From Bryobacterales bacterium (GTDB lineage: Bacteria > Acidobacteriota > Terriglobia > Bryobacterales > Bryobacteraceae), in the NCBI GenBank assembly GCA_016713735.1, contig JADJOP010000003.1, positions 1 to 64,000 of the forward strand: DNA of 64,000 nt, given 5' to 3'. The position numbers were made by a program, and so were the translations under genes. Positions 16,483-26,880 of the stretch are shown piece by piece (position 1 is the first letter of the stretch; every line of letters begins with the position of its first letter). Under the pieces are notes generated by a model that was not told the origin of the DNA, did not search any database, and saw only the letters and a program-made list of their open reading frames with translations.

Positions 16483-17205
16483 ATGCCGCGGGTCACACTT
16501 TTCGTAACCTGCATCGTCGACCAGCTCTTCCCCAAGGTCGGCCTTGCCATGGCCGACGTCCTCGAACGTCTCGGCTATCAAAGCGACTTCCCCGAAGCCC
16601 AAACCTGTTGCGGCCAGCCCGCCTTCAATAGCGGCTTCTGGGACGAAGCCCGCGGCGTCGCCCGCCACTTCCTCGACGTCTTCGAAGGCGACTCCCCCAT
16701 CGTCGTCCCCTCCGGCTCCTGCACATCGATGTGCGGCCATCACTTCTCCGATCTCTTCCAAAACGACCCCGCCCAACTCGCCCGCGTCAAAGCCCTCGAA
16801 GCCCGCGTCTATGAGTTCTCCCGCTTCCTCACCGACGTCGCCCACGCCGACGACCTCGGCGCCCACTTCCCCCACACCGTCACCTACCACGACTCCTGCC
16901 ACGCCCTCCGCGAACTCGGCGTCAAAGCCGGACCCCGCCGCCTCCTCTCCCACGTCCGCGGCCTCACCCTCAAGGAAATGGACATCGCCGAAGAATGCTG
17001 CGGCTTCGGCGGCACCTTCTCCGTCAAGTTCCCCGACGTCTCCGGCGGCATGGCCCAAACCAAAATCGACTCCATCCTCCGCACCGGAGCCTCCCACGTC
17101 GTCTCGGTCGACTCCAGTTGCCTCATGCAACTCCAGGGCGTCATCTCCCGCCAGGGGCTGCCCATCGAAACCATCCACCTCGCCGAAGTCCTCGCCAGCC
17201 GCTAA
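16483..17205 (+). CDS. lutA: L-lactate oxidation Fe-S protein LutA/LldE
   Basis: 240 residues with two cysteine-rich CCG domains: QTCCGQPAFNSGF preceded by TLFVTCIVDQLFP, and the second set YHDSCHALRELG with ECCGFGGTFSVKFP. These motifs bind an iron-sulfur cluster in heterodisulfide-reductase-type subunits. With LutB and LutC it forms the cytoplasmic L-lactate dehydrogenase complex that feeds electrons to the respiratory chain. It starts just beside the broken upstream end of the divergent Rhs fragment, leaving almost no promoter space, which again suggests that the Rhs fragment is an insertion or rearrangement. The order lutA-lutB-lutC is canonical. Confidence 0.92.
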   Translation: MPRVTLFVTCIVDQLFPKVGLAMADVLERLGYQSDFPEAQTCCGQPAFNSGFWDEARGVARHFLDVFEGDSPIVVPSGSCTSMCGHHFSDLFQNDPAQLARVKALEARVYEFSRFLTDVAHADDLGAHFPHTVTYHDSCHALRELGVKAGPRRLLSHVRGLTLKEMDIAEECCGFGGTFSVKFPDVSGGMAQTKIDSILRTGASHVVSVDSSCLMQLQGVISRQGLPIETIHLAEVLASR

Positions 17206-17259
17206 CCCATGCAGGAAGCAAGTGTCGGCAACCACACCCCACCCCGCGGCAACCCGACG

Positions 17260-17540
17260 GGGGGGCAGCCGGGGGGGGGGAGAAAAAAATGGGGGCGCGG
17301 CAAAAAAAAAAAAACGGGGGAGGGCGGAGACCCCCAAAAAAAAAAGGGGGGGGTTCCCGCGCCCGACCCGGCCGCGGGCGGGGAAGAAAAAACCCCCACC
17401 CCCCCCCGGGGGGGGAGCCCCCCCCCCCGCGGGGGGGAGAAGGGGGGGGGCCGGCGGCCCCCCCCCCCCCCCGACGACGAGGGGCCGCCCCCCCGCCCCC
17501 CCCCCCGCCCGGCCCGGGGGGGGGGGGGGGGGGGGGGGGG
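17260..17540. other. Runaway homopolymer tract between lutA and lutB, probable assembly artefact
   Basis: About 280 bases made of long runs of G, C and A with almost no ordinary sequence, ending in more than twenty G in a row. lutA and lutB are normally a few bases apart. The tract probably replaces the true intergenic bases and the start of lutB. It holds no credible gene. Confidence 0.75.
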
Positions 17541-18989
17541 CCGGGGCATCGGAACCCCATCCCCGTTGAAGCCATCCAAACCGCCCTCGGCGACAAGCGC
17601 CTCCAGACCGCCATCTACTCCTCCACCGGGCGTCTTATGGACAAGCGCGCCCACTCCATCGACCCCGCCGAAATCGACGACTTCCAGGGCCTCCGCACCC
17701 AGGCCAACGCCATCAAGAAGCATGCGATCGACAACCTCGATTACTACCTCGAGCAGCTCGAGCAAAACGTCATCGCCCGAGGCGGCAAAGTCATCTGGTG
17801 CCGCGACGCCAACGAAGCCATCCAGTTCGTCGCCACCCTCGCCAAGGATAAGGGCGTCAAGCGCATCGTCAAATCGAAGTCGATGACCACCGAGGAAATC
17901 GACCTCAACGAGCACATCGAACACACCGGCATCGACGTCGTCGAAACCGACCTCGGCGAATACATCCTCCAACTCGCCCACGAAAAGCCCTACCACATCG
18001 TCGCCCCCGCGCTTCACATGACGCGCTACGAGGTCGCCGACGTCTTCACCAAGAACCTCCACATCGCCCGCGAAGAAGAGCCCGAAAAGCAGACCCAAAT
18101 TGCCCGCCGCGTCCTGCGCGAAAAATTCCTCACCGCCGAACTCGGCATCACCGGAGCCAACTTCTTAATCGCTGACTCCGGCGCCATCGTCCTCGTCGAA
18201 AACGAAGGCAACGCCCGCCTCTCCAGCTCCGCCCCGCGCATCCAAGTCGCCATTGCAGGACTCGAAAAAGTCATCCCCCGCGCCCAGGATCTGGCGACAT
18301 TCCTCAAGGTCCTCGGCCGCAGCGCCACCGGCCAGCCCCTCACCGTCTACACCTCCTTCCTCAGCGGACCCCGCCGCCAGGGCGAAATCGACGGCCCCGA
18401 AGAGTTCTATCTCGTCCTAATCGACAACGGCCGCACACGCCTCCTCGCCGACGAACACAAGCGCCAGTCGCTCTATTGCATCCGCTGCGGCGCTTGCCTC
18501 AACCACTGCCCCGTCTACCGCAAAATCGGCGGCCACAACTACCCCTGGGTCTACTCCGGACCCATCGGCGCCATCATCTCCCCCCAATTCCACGGCGTCA
18601 CCAAGGACCCCTGGCTCCCCTTCGCCTCCAGCCTCTGCGGCGCATGCGCCGAGGTCTGCCCCGTGAAAATCGACATCCCCAAGGTCCTCCTCGAACTGCG
18701 TTCCGACATCACCACCGCCAAGCGCAAAGAGGGCGCAGGCAAATGGGAGCGCCTGGCGTTCCGTGTCTTCTCCTACGTCATGCAGCGCCCCAAGCTCTAC
18801 GAAATGGGCGCCGCCATGGCCTCGGCCGTCTTCCCCGGCTCGCAAGGCAAGTGGCTCAGCTCCCTCCCATCGTTCATGCTGCTCCCGCCCACCAAAAACT
18901 GGCTCAGCAAGCGCGACCTCCCGCCGCCCGCCGAGCGCAGTTTCCGCTCCCTCTGGCGTGAACGCGAACGCGCCAAAGGAGGCAAATAA
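17541..18989 (+). CDS. lutB: L-lactate oxidation Fe-S protein LutB/LldF, start lost
   Basis: About 480 residues remain, the usual LutB length. The LUD domain occupies the first 310 residues (VKRIVKSKSMTTEEIDLNEH, IAREEEPEKQTQIARRVLRE, GANFLIADSGAIVLVENEGN). Two [4Fe-4S] clusters follow: CIRCGACLNHCPVY and CGACAEVCPVKIDIP. The C-terminal helical part ends in a basic tail. The true start codon falls in, or was erased by, the preceding homopolymer tract. The first reliable residues are HRNPIPVEAIQTALGD. RBS of the next gene, AAAGGAGG, overlaps its final codons. Confidence 0.92.
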   Translation, partial: PGHRNPIPVEAIQTALGDKRLQTAIYSSTGRLMDKRAHSIDPAEIDDFQGLRTQANAIKKHAIDNLDYYLEQLEQNVIARGGKVIWCRDANEAIQFVATLAKDKGVKRIVKSKSMTTEEIDLNEHIEHTGIDVVETDLGEYILQLAHEKPYHIVAPALHMTRYEVADVFTKNLHIAREEEPEKQTQIARRVLREKFLTAELGITGANFLIADSGAIVLVENEGNARLSSSAPRIQVAIAGLEKVIPRAQDLATFLKVLGRSATGQPLTVYTSFLSGPRRQGEIDGPEEFYLVLIDNGRTRLLADEHKRQSLYCIRCGACLNHCPVYRKIGGHNYPWVYSGPIGAIISPQFHGVTKDPWLPFASSLCGACAEVCPVKIDIPKVLLELRSDITTAKRKEGAGKWERLAFRVFSYVMQRPKLYEMGAAMASAVFPGSQGKWLSSLPSFMLLPPTKNWLSKRDLPPPAERSFRSLWRERERAKGGK

Positions 18990-18990
18990 C

Positions 18991-19629
18991 ATGGCCGCCC
19001 GCGAAGAGATCCTCACCCACATCCGCGCCTCCCTCGGCCGCGCCAATGCCACCGGAGCCCCCGCCGGACTCCCCCCGGCGCTCCTCCGCATCCCCGAAGT
19101 CCCGCTCGAAAAGCGCATCGAAAAATTCACCGCCGCCCTCGAAAAGCTGAACGGCGTCGTCTACCGCGCTCACTCCCGCGAAGACGCCCGCGCCTATGTC
19201 GAGCGCCTCCTCAACGGCCGCTCCGCCGTCACCTCCAACGCCCCCTTCCTCAACGACTGCGGCATCCCCACCATCGCCAATGTCCGCCCCGGCGGCGCCA
19301 ACCCCGAAGCCCTCCGCGAAATGTGCGCCACCCTCGACGCCGGCATCTCCTCGGCCGACTACGCCCTCTCCGACACCGGCTCCCTCGTCATGCTCTCCTC
19401 CCATGAGGAAGCCCGCCTCGTCTCGCTCCTCCCCCCGCTCCACATCGCCCTCGTCCCCCTCGAACGCATGCTCACCGGACTCGACGAGCTCTACACCCTC
19501 CTCCCCGTCCCCAGTGACCGCTCCAGCTCCATGGTCTTCATCACCGGACCCAGCCGCACCGCCGACATCGAACAGATCCTCATCCGAGGCGTGCACGGTC
19601 CCGGCGAGATCCATGTTGTACTGGTATAG
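18991..19629 (+). CDS. lutC: L-lactate oxidation protein LutC/LldG
   Basis: 212 residues, a single LUD domain. The start at 18991 has AAAGGAGG eight bases upstream and a one-base gap to lutB. Typical LutC blocks: MAAREEILTHIRASLGRA, ISSADYALSDTGSLVMLSSH, ARLVSLLPPLHIAL and SRTADIEQILIRGVHGP, the C-terminal signature of the subfamily. Third member of the lactate oxidation complex. Its role within the complex is not fully defined. Confidence 0.92.
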   Translation: MAAREEILTHIRASLGRANATGAPAGLPPALLRIPEVPLEKRIEKFTAALEKLNGVVYRAHSREDARAYVERLLNGRSAVTSNAPFLNDCGIPTIANVRPGGANPEALREMCATLDAGISSADYALSDTGSLVMLSSHEEARLVSLLPPLHIALVPLERMLTGLDELYTLLPVPSDRSSSMVFITGPSRTADIEQILIRGVHGPGEIHVVLV

Positions 19630-20238
19630 ATGAGATCCACGATCCTTTCCAGCCTCACCGTTTTGATCGCGGCCACCGTCGTTCCGCTCTCCGCTCAAGT
19701 CTTTGAAGCGGGCTTCCACGGCGGCGTTTCGCGGCTCTCTTCCCGCACCATTGGCTCCACTCCCGGCGCAACCGCCGGCGACCCGCGCTCCGATGTCGAA
19801 CTGAAAGACGGTTGGCGCTTCGGCGTCCGCGCCACCCTCAACTCCGGCCGCTTCACCGGCTACGAGTTCGGCTACGCCTACAACCGCACCAAGCTCCTCA
19901 TCAACGGCGAGGACAACGGCGGCATGGCCATCCACCAGGGCCTCTTCAACTACATGCTCTACGCCACCCCCGAAGGCACCCGCGTCCGCCCCTTCGTCAC
20001 CGGCGGCGGCCAGTTCTCTAACTTCATCCCCCCCGGCGCGTCCGTTACCCAGGGCGGAGGCGACAACAAGTTCGGCTTCAACTACGGCGGCGGCATCAAG
20101 GTGATCGTCACTGACTCCTGGCTCTTCCGCATCGACGTCCGCCGCTATGAGTCCGGCAAACCCTTCGACCTCGTCGGCGCCGAAGGCCGCCTCAAGCAAC
20201 TCGAAATCTCCGCCGGCGTCAGCTTCTACCTCCACTAA
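19630..20238 (+). CDS. Outer-membrane beta-barrel-like secreted protein
   Basis: 202 residues. The signal peptide MRSTILSSLTVLIAATVVPLSAQ is followed by alternating beta strands of an eight-stranded OmpA/OprF-like barrel: GWRFGVRATLNSGRFTGYEF, GLFNYMLYATPEGTRVRPFV, FGFNYGGGIKVIVTDSWL, and a last strand LEISAGVSFYLH ending near an aromatic residue. The ATG directly abuts the lutC stop, so it is probably co-transcribed with lutABC. Function unknown. A passive pore or surface protein is the broad expectation. Confidence 0.75.
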   Translation: MRSTILSSLTVLIAATVVPLSAQVFEAGFHGGVSRLSSRTIGSTPGATAGDPRSDVELKDGWRFGVRATLNSGRFTGYEFGYAYNRTKLLINGEDNGGMAIHQGLFNYMLYATPEGTRVRPFVTGGGQFSNFIPPGASVTQGGGDNKFGFNYGGGIKVIVTDSWLFRIDVRRYESGKPFDLVGAEGRLKQLEISAGVSFYLH

Positions 20239-20250
20239 CCTCACCCACTA

Positions 20251-21285
20251 ATGCTCACTCCAGGATTCGCCACCCCGGCCGGCACCGCCCGCCTCGCCGC
20301 CCGCTTCCCTGAAGCCCAGGCCAACGCCTTCTATCGCACCGTCGAAGGCCTCACCCTCTCCACCCTCGGCATCGGCTCCTACCTCGGCGCCATGGATGAG
20401 GCCACCGATCTCGGCTACGAAGCCGCCGTCACCGCTGCCCTCAGCGGCGGCATCAACTTCCTCGACACCTCGCTCAACTACCGCCACCAGCGCTCCGAGC
20501 GCAACTTCGGCACGGCCCTCGCCCGCCTCATGGAACGCGGCCTCCTCGCCCGCGACGAGTTCGCCCTCTGCACCAAGGCCGGCTTCCTCGTCCCCAGCGC
20601 CCTCCCCGACACCCCGCCCCAGGAACTCGAAATCGCCGGCAACTCCCACTCCCTCCACCCGGCCTTCCTCGAACACCAGCTCGCCGCCAGCCGCACCAAC
20701 CTCCAACTGGAAACCATCGACGTCTTCTACCTGCACAACCCCGAAACCCAAATCGCCATGCAGACCGAAGACGCCTTCTACGAGCGCATCGCCCGCGCCT
20801 TCGCCCAATGCGAGGCCTTCGTCCAACGCGGTTGGATTCGCTACTACGGCAACGCCACCTGGAACGGCTACCGCAAACGCCTCGGCGAAGACGCCGCCCT
20901 CGACATTGACCGCCTCCTCGCCATCGCCCAATCCGCTGGCGGCGACTCGCACCACTTCCGCTTCGTCCAACTCCCCCTCAACCTCGGCATGTGCGAAGCC
21001 CTCTCCAACAGCTTCCTCCTCCGCCTCCCCGAGCTTGGACTCCACGGCATCGCCAGCGCCAGCCTCCTCCAATCCCGCCTCACCACCGGACTCCCCGCCG
21101 GCCTCTCCCACATCCTCCGAGGCCCCACCTCCGACGCCCAACTCGCCCTCCAGTTCACCCGCTCCGCCCCCGGCATCGACATCGCCCTCGCCGGCATGTC
21201 CCGCCTCGAACACGTCCACGAAAACCTCGGCATCGCCCACTTCCCCCCCGCCCCCCGCGCCGACTTCGACCGCGTCTTCGAGTAA
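20251..21285 (+). CDS. Aldo/keto reductase family protein
   Basis: 344 residues. AKR barrel with the catalytic Asp and Tyr in FLDTSLNYRHQRSERNFG, Lys in LCTKAGFL and His in VFYLHNPETQ. The cofactor loop is GIDIALAGMSRLEHVHEN near the C-terminus. The family reduces aldehydes and ketones with NADPH. The longer insert between strands suggests the bacterial YgdS/Tas-type group rather than AKR1. It follows the barrel gene by 12 bases and precedes the UvrC-like relic by four, so it may belong to the same transcript. Confidence 0.88.
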   Translation: MLTPGFATPAGTARLAARFPEAQANAFYRTVEGLTLSTLGIGSYLGAMDEATDLGYEAAVTAALSGGINFLDTSLNYRHQRSERNFGTALARLMERGLLARDEFALCTKAGFLVPSALPDTPPQELEIAGNSHSLHPAFLEHQLAASRTNLQLETIDVFYLHNPETQIAMQTEDAFYERIARAFAQCEAFVQRGWIRYYGNATWNGYRKRLGEDAALDIDRLLAIAQSAGGDSHHFRFVQLPLNLGMCEALSNSFLLRLPELGLHGIASASLLQSRLTTGLPAGLSHILRGPTSDAQLALQFTRSAPGIDIALAGMSRLEHVHENLGIAHFPPAPRADFDRVFE

Positions 21286-21289
21286 GTCC

Positions 21290-22518
21290 ATGCAACTCCG
21301 CGAACCCGACGTCTGGCAACGCGGCCAAGGCCCTGACCTCGACGCCTGGCTCGCCGCCCTCCCCAACGTCCCCGCCGTCTTCCTGGTCCACGCGGCGCCC
21401 CCGTCGGCCACCACCGAAGCCCCGAACCCTCCGCCACCACCGCCGAACCCACCCTCTTCGAAACCGCCCCCGCCGAATCCGCCAAGCCCTACCTCGGCCG
21501 CACCGGTCTCATTCGCCGCCGCCTCCTCCGCCTCCTCGCCGAACGCCCCCACCCCAGCCGCATGCTCAACCTGCGCGACCTCGCCCAGCGCATCGAGCTC
21601 TGGAAAACCGCCTCCACCATCGAAACCGCCCTCACCTCCTACACCCTCGCCCGCCGCCACTACCCCGACACCTACGCCCGCCTCCTCCGCCTCCCCAAGC
21701 CCCCCTACGTCAAGCTCATCCTCACCAACCAGTTCCCCCGCACCATGGTCACCACCCGCCTCGGCGGCCGCTCCCGCTACTTCGGACCCTTCCGCAACCG
21801 CGCCGCCGCCGACGCCTTCGAAAAAGCCTTCCTCGACCTCTTCCAAATCCGCCGCTGCCAGGAAGACCTCGAACCCTCACCCGACCACCCCGGCTGCATC
21901 TACGGCGAAATGCGCATGTGCCTCCGCCCCTGCCAGGACGCCGTCTCCATCGACGAATACTCGAGCGAAACCGCCCGCGTCGACTAGTTCCTCCGCACCT
22001 CCGGCCACTCCCTCATCGAAGCCACCCGCGTCTCGCGCGACCGCCTCAGCGAGTCCCTCCACTTCGAAGAGGCCGCCCGCGCCCACGCCATGCTCGAAAA
22101 AATCCAGGGCATCGCCCGCCTCTCCGGCGAACTCGCCGCCGACGTCGACTCCCTCCACGGCGTCGCCATCACCCGCAGCGTCCACTACGACCAGGTCTCC
22201 CTCTGGTTTCTCCTCCGCGGCTGCTGGCAACCCGAACGCCCCTTCGCCCTCAACGCCAACATCGAAGGCCGCCCCGTCCCCATGGACGCCCGCCTCCGCG
22301 AAATCGCCGCCTCCCTCCCCGCCACCCTCACCCTCCGCGACCGCCAGGACCACCTCGCCCTCCTCACCCGCTGGTTCTTCTCCAACTGGCGCGACGGCGA
22401 ATGGCTCCCCTTCGACTCCCTCGACTCCATCCCCTACCGCAAACTAACCAACGCCATCCACCGCGTCGCCGCCGGCAAAGCCGATACCCCGGCACAGGGT
22501 ATCCTGCCAATAGGGTGA
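21290..22518 (+). pseudogene. UvrC-like protein, frameshift and in-frame stop
   Basis: A second UvrC relative, separate from uvrC at 24.6 kb. The N-terminal GIY-YIG-like part (MQLREPDVWQRG ... VFLVHA, then in another frame RGAPVGHH ... YLGRTGLIRRRLLRLL) breaks near 21392, where one base appears missing. The middle part resembles UvrC's cysteine-rich region (KLILTNQFPRTMVT, GRSRYFGPFRNR, MRMCLRPCQDAV). An in-frame TAG stands at 21985. The same frame then continues with the UVR-type helix RLSESLHFEEAARAHAMLEKI and a C-terminal domain. The RNase-H-like and HhH domains of true UvrC are absent, so the intact ancestor was a short Cho-like or accessory protein. Confidence 0.7.
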
Positions 22519-22523
22519 CCGCG

Positions 22524-22769
22524 ATGAAGTCCACTCCGAAGCCACCACAAGAACAACCTGCCCTCCGCACCGAAACCTACTTCCAGGAACGCGCCGCCCG
22601 AGCCATCCCTGGCGAAGCCAAGCGCATCCTCGAAAAAGCCGGCCAAGGCAACCCACCCATGCCCGGCGACGAGATCGAATATGCACTACCCCGCGCCGCC
22701 CGTGAGAGAAGCCCTCTCCCGCGAAGTGCGCGTAATACCGCGAAATCAACGAGCGGGGAATGCCCCTGA
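22524..22769 (+). CDS. Small hypothetical protein
   Basis: 81 residues, not recognised. It begins MKSTPKPPQEQPALRTETYF and has a helical middle (ERAARAIPGEAKRILEKAG). The last 25 residues are arginine/serine rich and look like read-through sequence. It starts five bases after the UvrC-like relic. May be a remnant of an antitoxin-sized protein, but nothing in it proves this. Coding status is doubtful. Confidence 0.3.
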   Translation: MKSTPKPPQEQPALRTETYFQERAARAIPGEAKRILEKAGQGNPPMPGDEIEYALPRAARERSPLPRSARNTAKSTSGECP

Positions 22770-22868
22770 ATTGACGAAGCGAAAAGAGGCTGCGAATGCC
22801 TTCGCTGGTCACCATAAAGCTCAAGCTGCAGAACGAACTGAAACGCGATAGCGGCGTCTGGCAGGCGC

Positions 22869-22901
22869 GAGCGAAAGCGGATCTGCGAAGACCATCACTG
22901 C
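22869..22901. repeat. Direct repeat, copy 1 (partner at 24472-24504)
   Basis: About 33 bases sharing an exact CGGATCTGCGAAGA core and near-identical flanks with 24472-24504. The two copies bracket the HicAB pair and the low-GC gene at 23708, so they may mark the ends of an inserted segment. Match quality is modest. Confidence 0.4.
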
Positions 22902-23006
22902 TCGCGGAAGAAGCCGTGCAGGCGCGCGCGCAGGTGGTAAAAGTCCTCCGGACTGGGATCTGAAAAGACCTGGCGGGATAGCTCCAGCCAAACGGCGAAC
23001 GGACGG

Positions 23007-23216
23007 CTAAACGGCTTCCACCAATTCAAAGTGCGATGGTTCGGGAATCGGGTCACCCTCTTCGCGCATGGAGGCAAGGTGCATTTCCATCGCCTTCGCC
23101 ATTCGGGCCCTGGTTTCTTCCAGCGTGCCGCCAGTAGCAACGCAGCCTGGAAGATCGGGTGCGTAGGCCCCATAGCCCGTGGCAGACTTTTCAAAAAGGA
23201 CCAGAAATCTGTTCAT
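23007..23216 (-). CDS. hicB: HicB-family antitoxin
   Basis: 69 residues. The degenerate RNase-H-like HicB fold is seen in FLVLFEKSATGYGAYAPDLPG followed by CVATGGTLEETRARMAKAME and the tail DPIPEPSHFELVEAV. No DNA-binding domain is fused, so autoregulation would rest on the complex or be absent. Its start overlaps the hicA stop by four bases. It neutralises the adjacent HicA mRNA interferase. Confidence 0.88.
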   Translation of the reverse strand: MNRFLVLFEKSATGYGAYAPDLPGCVATGGTLEETRARMAKAMEMHLASMREEGDPIPEPSHFELVEAV

Positions 23217-23398
23217 GGAATGTCCGCTTGCTTCATTATAGACTTCAGCGTTTTCGGAGGCATCTCGTCTGACTCGTGACCAGCGACCGTGACCTTGCCC
23301 GGCTTCTCAGGATGGATGAATTGACGATGCCTGCCCTCCTGGTTTCTCAGAACCCAGCCATCCCCCAGAAGCATCTTTAGTAAGTCACGGACCTTCAC
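23213..23398 (-). CDS. hicA: HicA-family mRNA interferase toxin
   Basis: 61 residues with the double-stranded RNA-binding-like HicA fold: MKVRDLLKMLLGDGWVLRNQ, then the catalytic histidine motif EGRHRQFIHPEKPGKVTVAGH and the DEMPPKTLKSIMKQADI helix. Toxin precedes antitoxin in the operon, the classic hicAB order. Similar in layout to the pair at 53.4-53.9 kb, but the sequences differ. Confidence 0.9.
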   Translation of the reverse strand: MKVRDLLKMLLGDGWVLRNQEGRHRQFIHPEKPGKVTVAGHESDEMPPKTLKSIMKQADIP

Positions 23399-23707
23399 GA
23401 TTCCGCCACTGTCCTCAAATTCTGCTGGTCATCACAGCCCCAGTCGATCGCCGCCCCACGCGGTTCCAGAGGGCTCATCAGCCATAGCACCCGATCAACG
23501 GCGCAGGTGGCAAAAGACTAGCACTGCCGCCTGGTGCGTACCAGCGGACGGTGTCGCGCACAGGCAACCGGTACGGCCACGAGCCGAGTTCCATTTCGCG
23601 GTTCCCTGCGCGACTTATAGCGTGTGATCGCTGGTAGGTCGCCGAATCAACACGACGAGGCGTCATCGAACGTCGCGGGAGGGCCACTATGGTTACACTT
23701 TGAGTTG
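23399..23707. other. Gap without a recognised gene
   Basis: About 310 bases between hicA and the gene at 23708. Composition is more balanced than the neighbours. Short open frames exist on both strands but none has a recognisable domain or good start. It should contain the promoter for one or both flanking genes. Confidence 0.4.
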
Positions 23708-24289
23708 ATGAAATACTTCACCCACGACTTGGTAGCTGCTGCGAATGACTGGATTAAACAGACTGAGGAAGCACATTCGAGGGCTAGTGAACGTTTCAAT
23801 GAAGCAGCGACGCACTACCAGAGCGCTCTCCAAGTTGTTAGGCCAAGGATCAGCAAGCGAGCATGGGACTTCTTTGCGAATGGTTGGGGGCCGAATGGCC
23901 TGCATGACGGCAGACTTTTGTCTCTGTGTGTTGGGGATGGCCTTGACTATCAGGCGGATGGCCAAAGGCCGTTTCGTGTTAACCGTCAGAAGTTCAAAGC
24001 TCGCATCTCATTCTTGAACTTCGAGCAGGACCTGCTTTATCATTTCGATCTGCAAGGCTTGGAGCGGATGAGTGGTCTTCTCTCCCGCAGCGAAGCCCCT
24101 AATGGTTGCGTGGGCGATCTCTTCACCTATGAGATAACCGCCGTCAGCGAAACTATCCTGCAACTCGCCTTTCTTTTCGAATCGGGTGCAACGATGGAAT
24201 TCGACTTCCGGCGGCTTCTGTTCAGAAAACAGCGCCTGAATCGTCGATATGGGGTGGGGAAAGGTATAGCTAAACGCCTTGATAGATGA
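23708..24289 (+). CDS. Hypothetical protein, possibly DUF4085-like, low GC
   Basis: 193 residues beginning MKYFTHDLVAAANDWIKQ. This opening (a short strand and a helix) and the overall acidic/aromatic pattern resemble DUF4085-type bacterial proteins of unknown role. Other blocks: ALQVVRPRISKRAWDFFAN, HDGRLLSLCVGDGLDY and TYEITAVSETILQLAFLFESG. Codons use A and T at third positions far more often than neighbouring genes do, a sign of recent acquisition. It stands next to hicAB inside a segment bracketed by a weak direct repeat. Function unknown. Confidence 0.6.
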   Translation: MKYFTHDLVAAANDWIKQTEEAHSRASERFNEAATHYQSALQVVRPRISKRAWDFFANGWGPNGLHDGRLLSLCVGDGLDYQADGQRPFRVNRQKFKARISFLNFEQDLLYHFDLQGLERMSGLLSRSEAPNGCVGDLFTYEITAVSETILQLAFLFESGATMEFDFRRLLFRKQRLNRRYGVGKGIAKRLDR

Positions 24290-24471
24290 CTCGTCACATG
24301 GGTCAAAAAGGAACCTTTTGCCGGCGCGTGGCGCTGCGCAAACGGCCCATTAGGGAAGGCCTTCAAAGCTTCGCGGCCCGATAACTCACGATCAACGGCA
24401 ATGTGTTGAGTCAGCCAATCGGCCATGCCCCGAACCCCGTTGAGCACGCCGGCCTTGACTGAACAGCATGA

Positions 24472-24504
24472 GAGCGCAAACGGATCTGCGAAGAGCAGCA
24501 CTGC
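24472..24504. repeat. Direct repeat, copy 2 (partner at 22869-22901)
   Basis: Second copy of the CGGATCTGCGAAGA-containing repeat. The region 24290-24573 otherwise holds no credible gene. Confidence 0.4.
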
Positions 24505-24573
24505 CGATACGCCAACGCGGCGAACACTACGTGATGACCCGACCAAGCCCGGCTCTTCCAGCAAAACCTCAGC

Positions 24574-26394
<1,821 letters not shown>

Positions 26395-26413
26395 GGAGAA
26401 CTATACTCAAATT

Positions 26414-26875
26414 GTGACACGCAGCACCTGGGCCGCCGCGCTGTTTCTGGCCCTGCCCGGCCTCGCCCCCCCCGCGCAACAGCCCGCTCAGCGGCCGCCC
26501 CAGCAGCCCTCCGCCCAGCCCCCGGTCGTCGAAGTCGAACCCCCCGAAGAGGATGAAGCCTCCAAACCCAAGGAGTACGCCTTCAACCCCCTTCAGGCGG
26601 AAAAAGAGCTCAACATCGGGAATTTCTATTGGAAGAAGAAGAGCTACCGCGCCGCCGCCCTGCGCTATGAAGAGGCCACCAAGTGGAACCCCGGCTACGC
26701 CGAGGCCTGGCTCAAACTCGGCGAGGCGCACGAGAAATTGAAGCAATCCGCCGAAGCCCGCACCGCCTACGAGCAGTTTCTCGAAATCGCCGACGACGAC
26801 AAACGCGCCGGCGACGTGAAGAAGCGCGTCACCAAACTGCCCGCGCCCAAACCCGCGCCCAAAAAGGAAAGCTAA
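26414..26875 (+). CDS. Secreted TPR-repeat protein
   Basis: About 153 residues. I prefer GTG at 26414, because it gives a clean signal peptide (TRSTWAAALFLALPGLAPPA) and avoids the overlap with uvrC. An ATG at 26393 would add seven polar residues. After a proline-rich spacer (residues about 20-50), two TPR units follow: ELNIGNFYWKKKSYRAAALR and PGYAEAWLKLGEAHEKLKQS with LEIADDDKRAGDVKKRVTKL. It ends in a Lys/Pro tail. TPR units suggest a scaffold in the periplasm. Confidence 0.7.
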   Translation: MTRSTWAAALFLALPGLAPPAQQPAQRPPQQPSAQPPVVEVEPPEEDEASKPKEYAFNPLQAEKELNIGNFYWKKKSYRAAALRYEEATKWNPGYAEAWLKLGEAHEKLKQSAEARTAYEQFLEIADDDKRAGDVKKRVTKLPAPKPAPKKES

Positions 26876-26880
26876 CCCCC

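Noticed and set aside
17500..17545. G-quadruplex regulatory element in the poly-G run
   Set aside because: The run is part of a longer low-complexity stretch that erased a start codon, so artefact is more likely than a regulatory motif.
16995..18989. A 664-residue LutB with a long Pro/Gly/Arg N-terminal extension
   Set aside because: The extension is the translated homopolymer tract and the out-of-frame end of lutA. LutB homology starts only after 17541.
22796..22964. Short plus-strand frame beginning MPSLVTIKLKLQNEL
   Set aside because: About 55 codons without recognisable domain, ribosome binding site or neighbour support; left unannotated.
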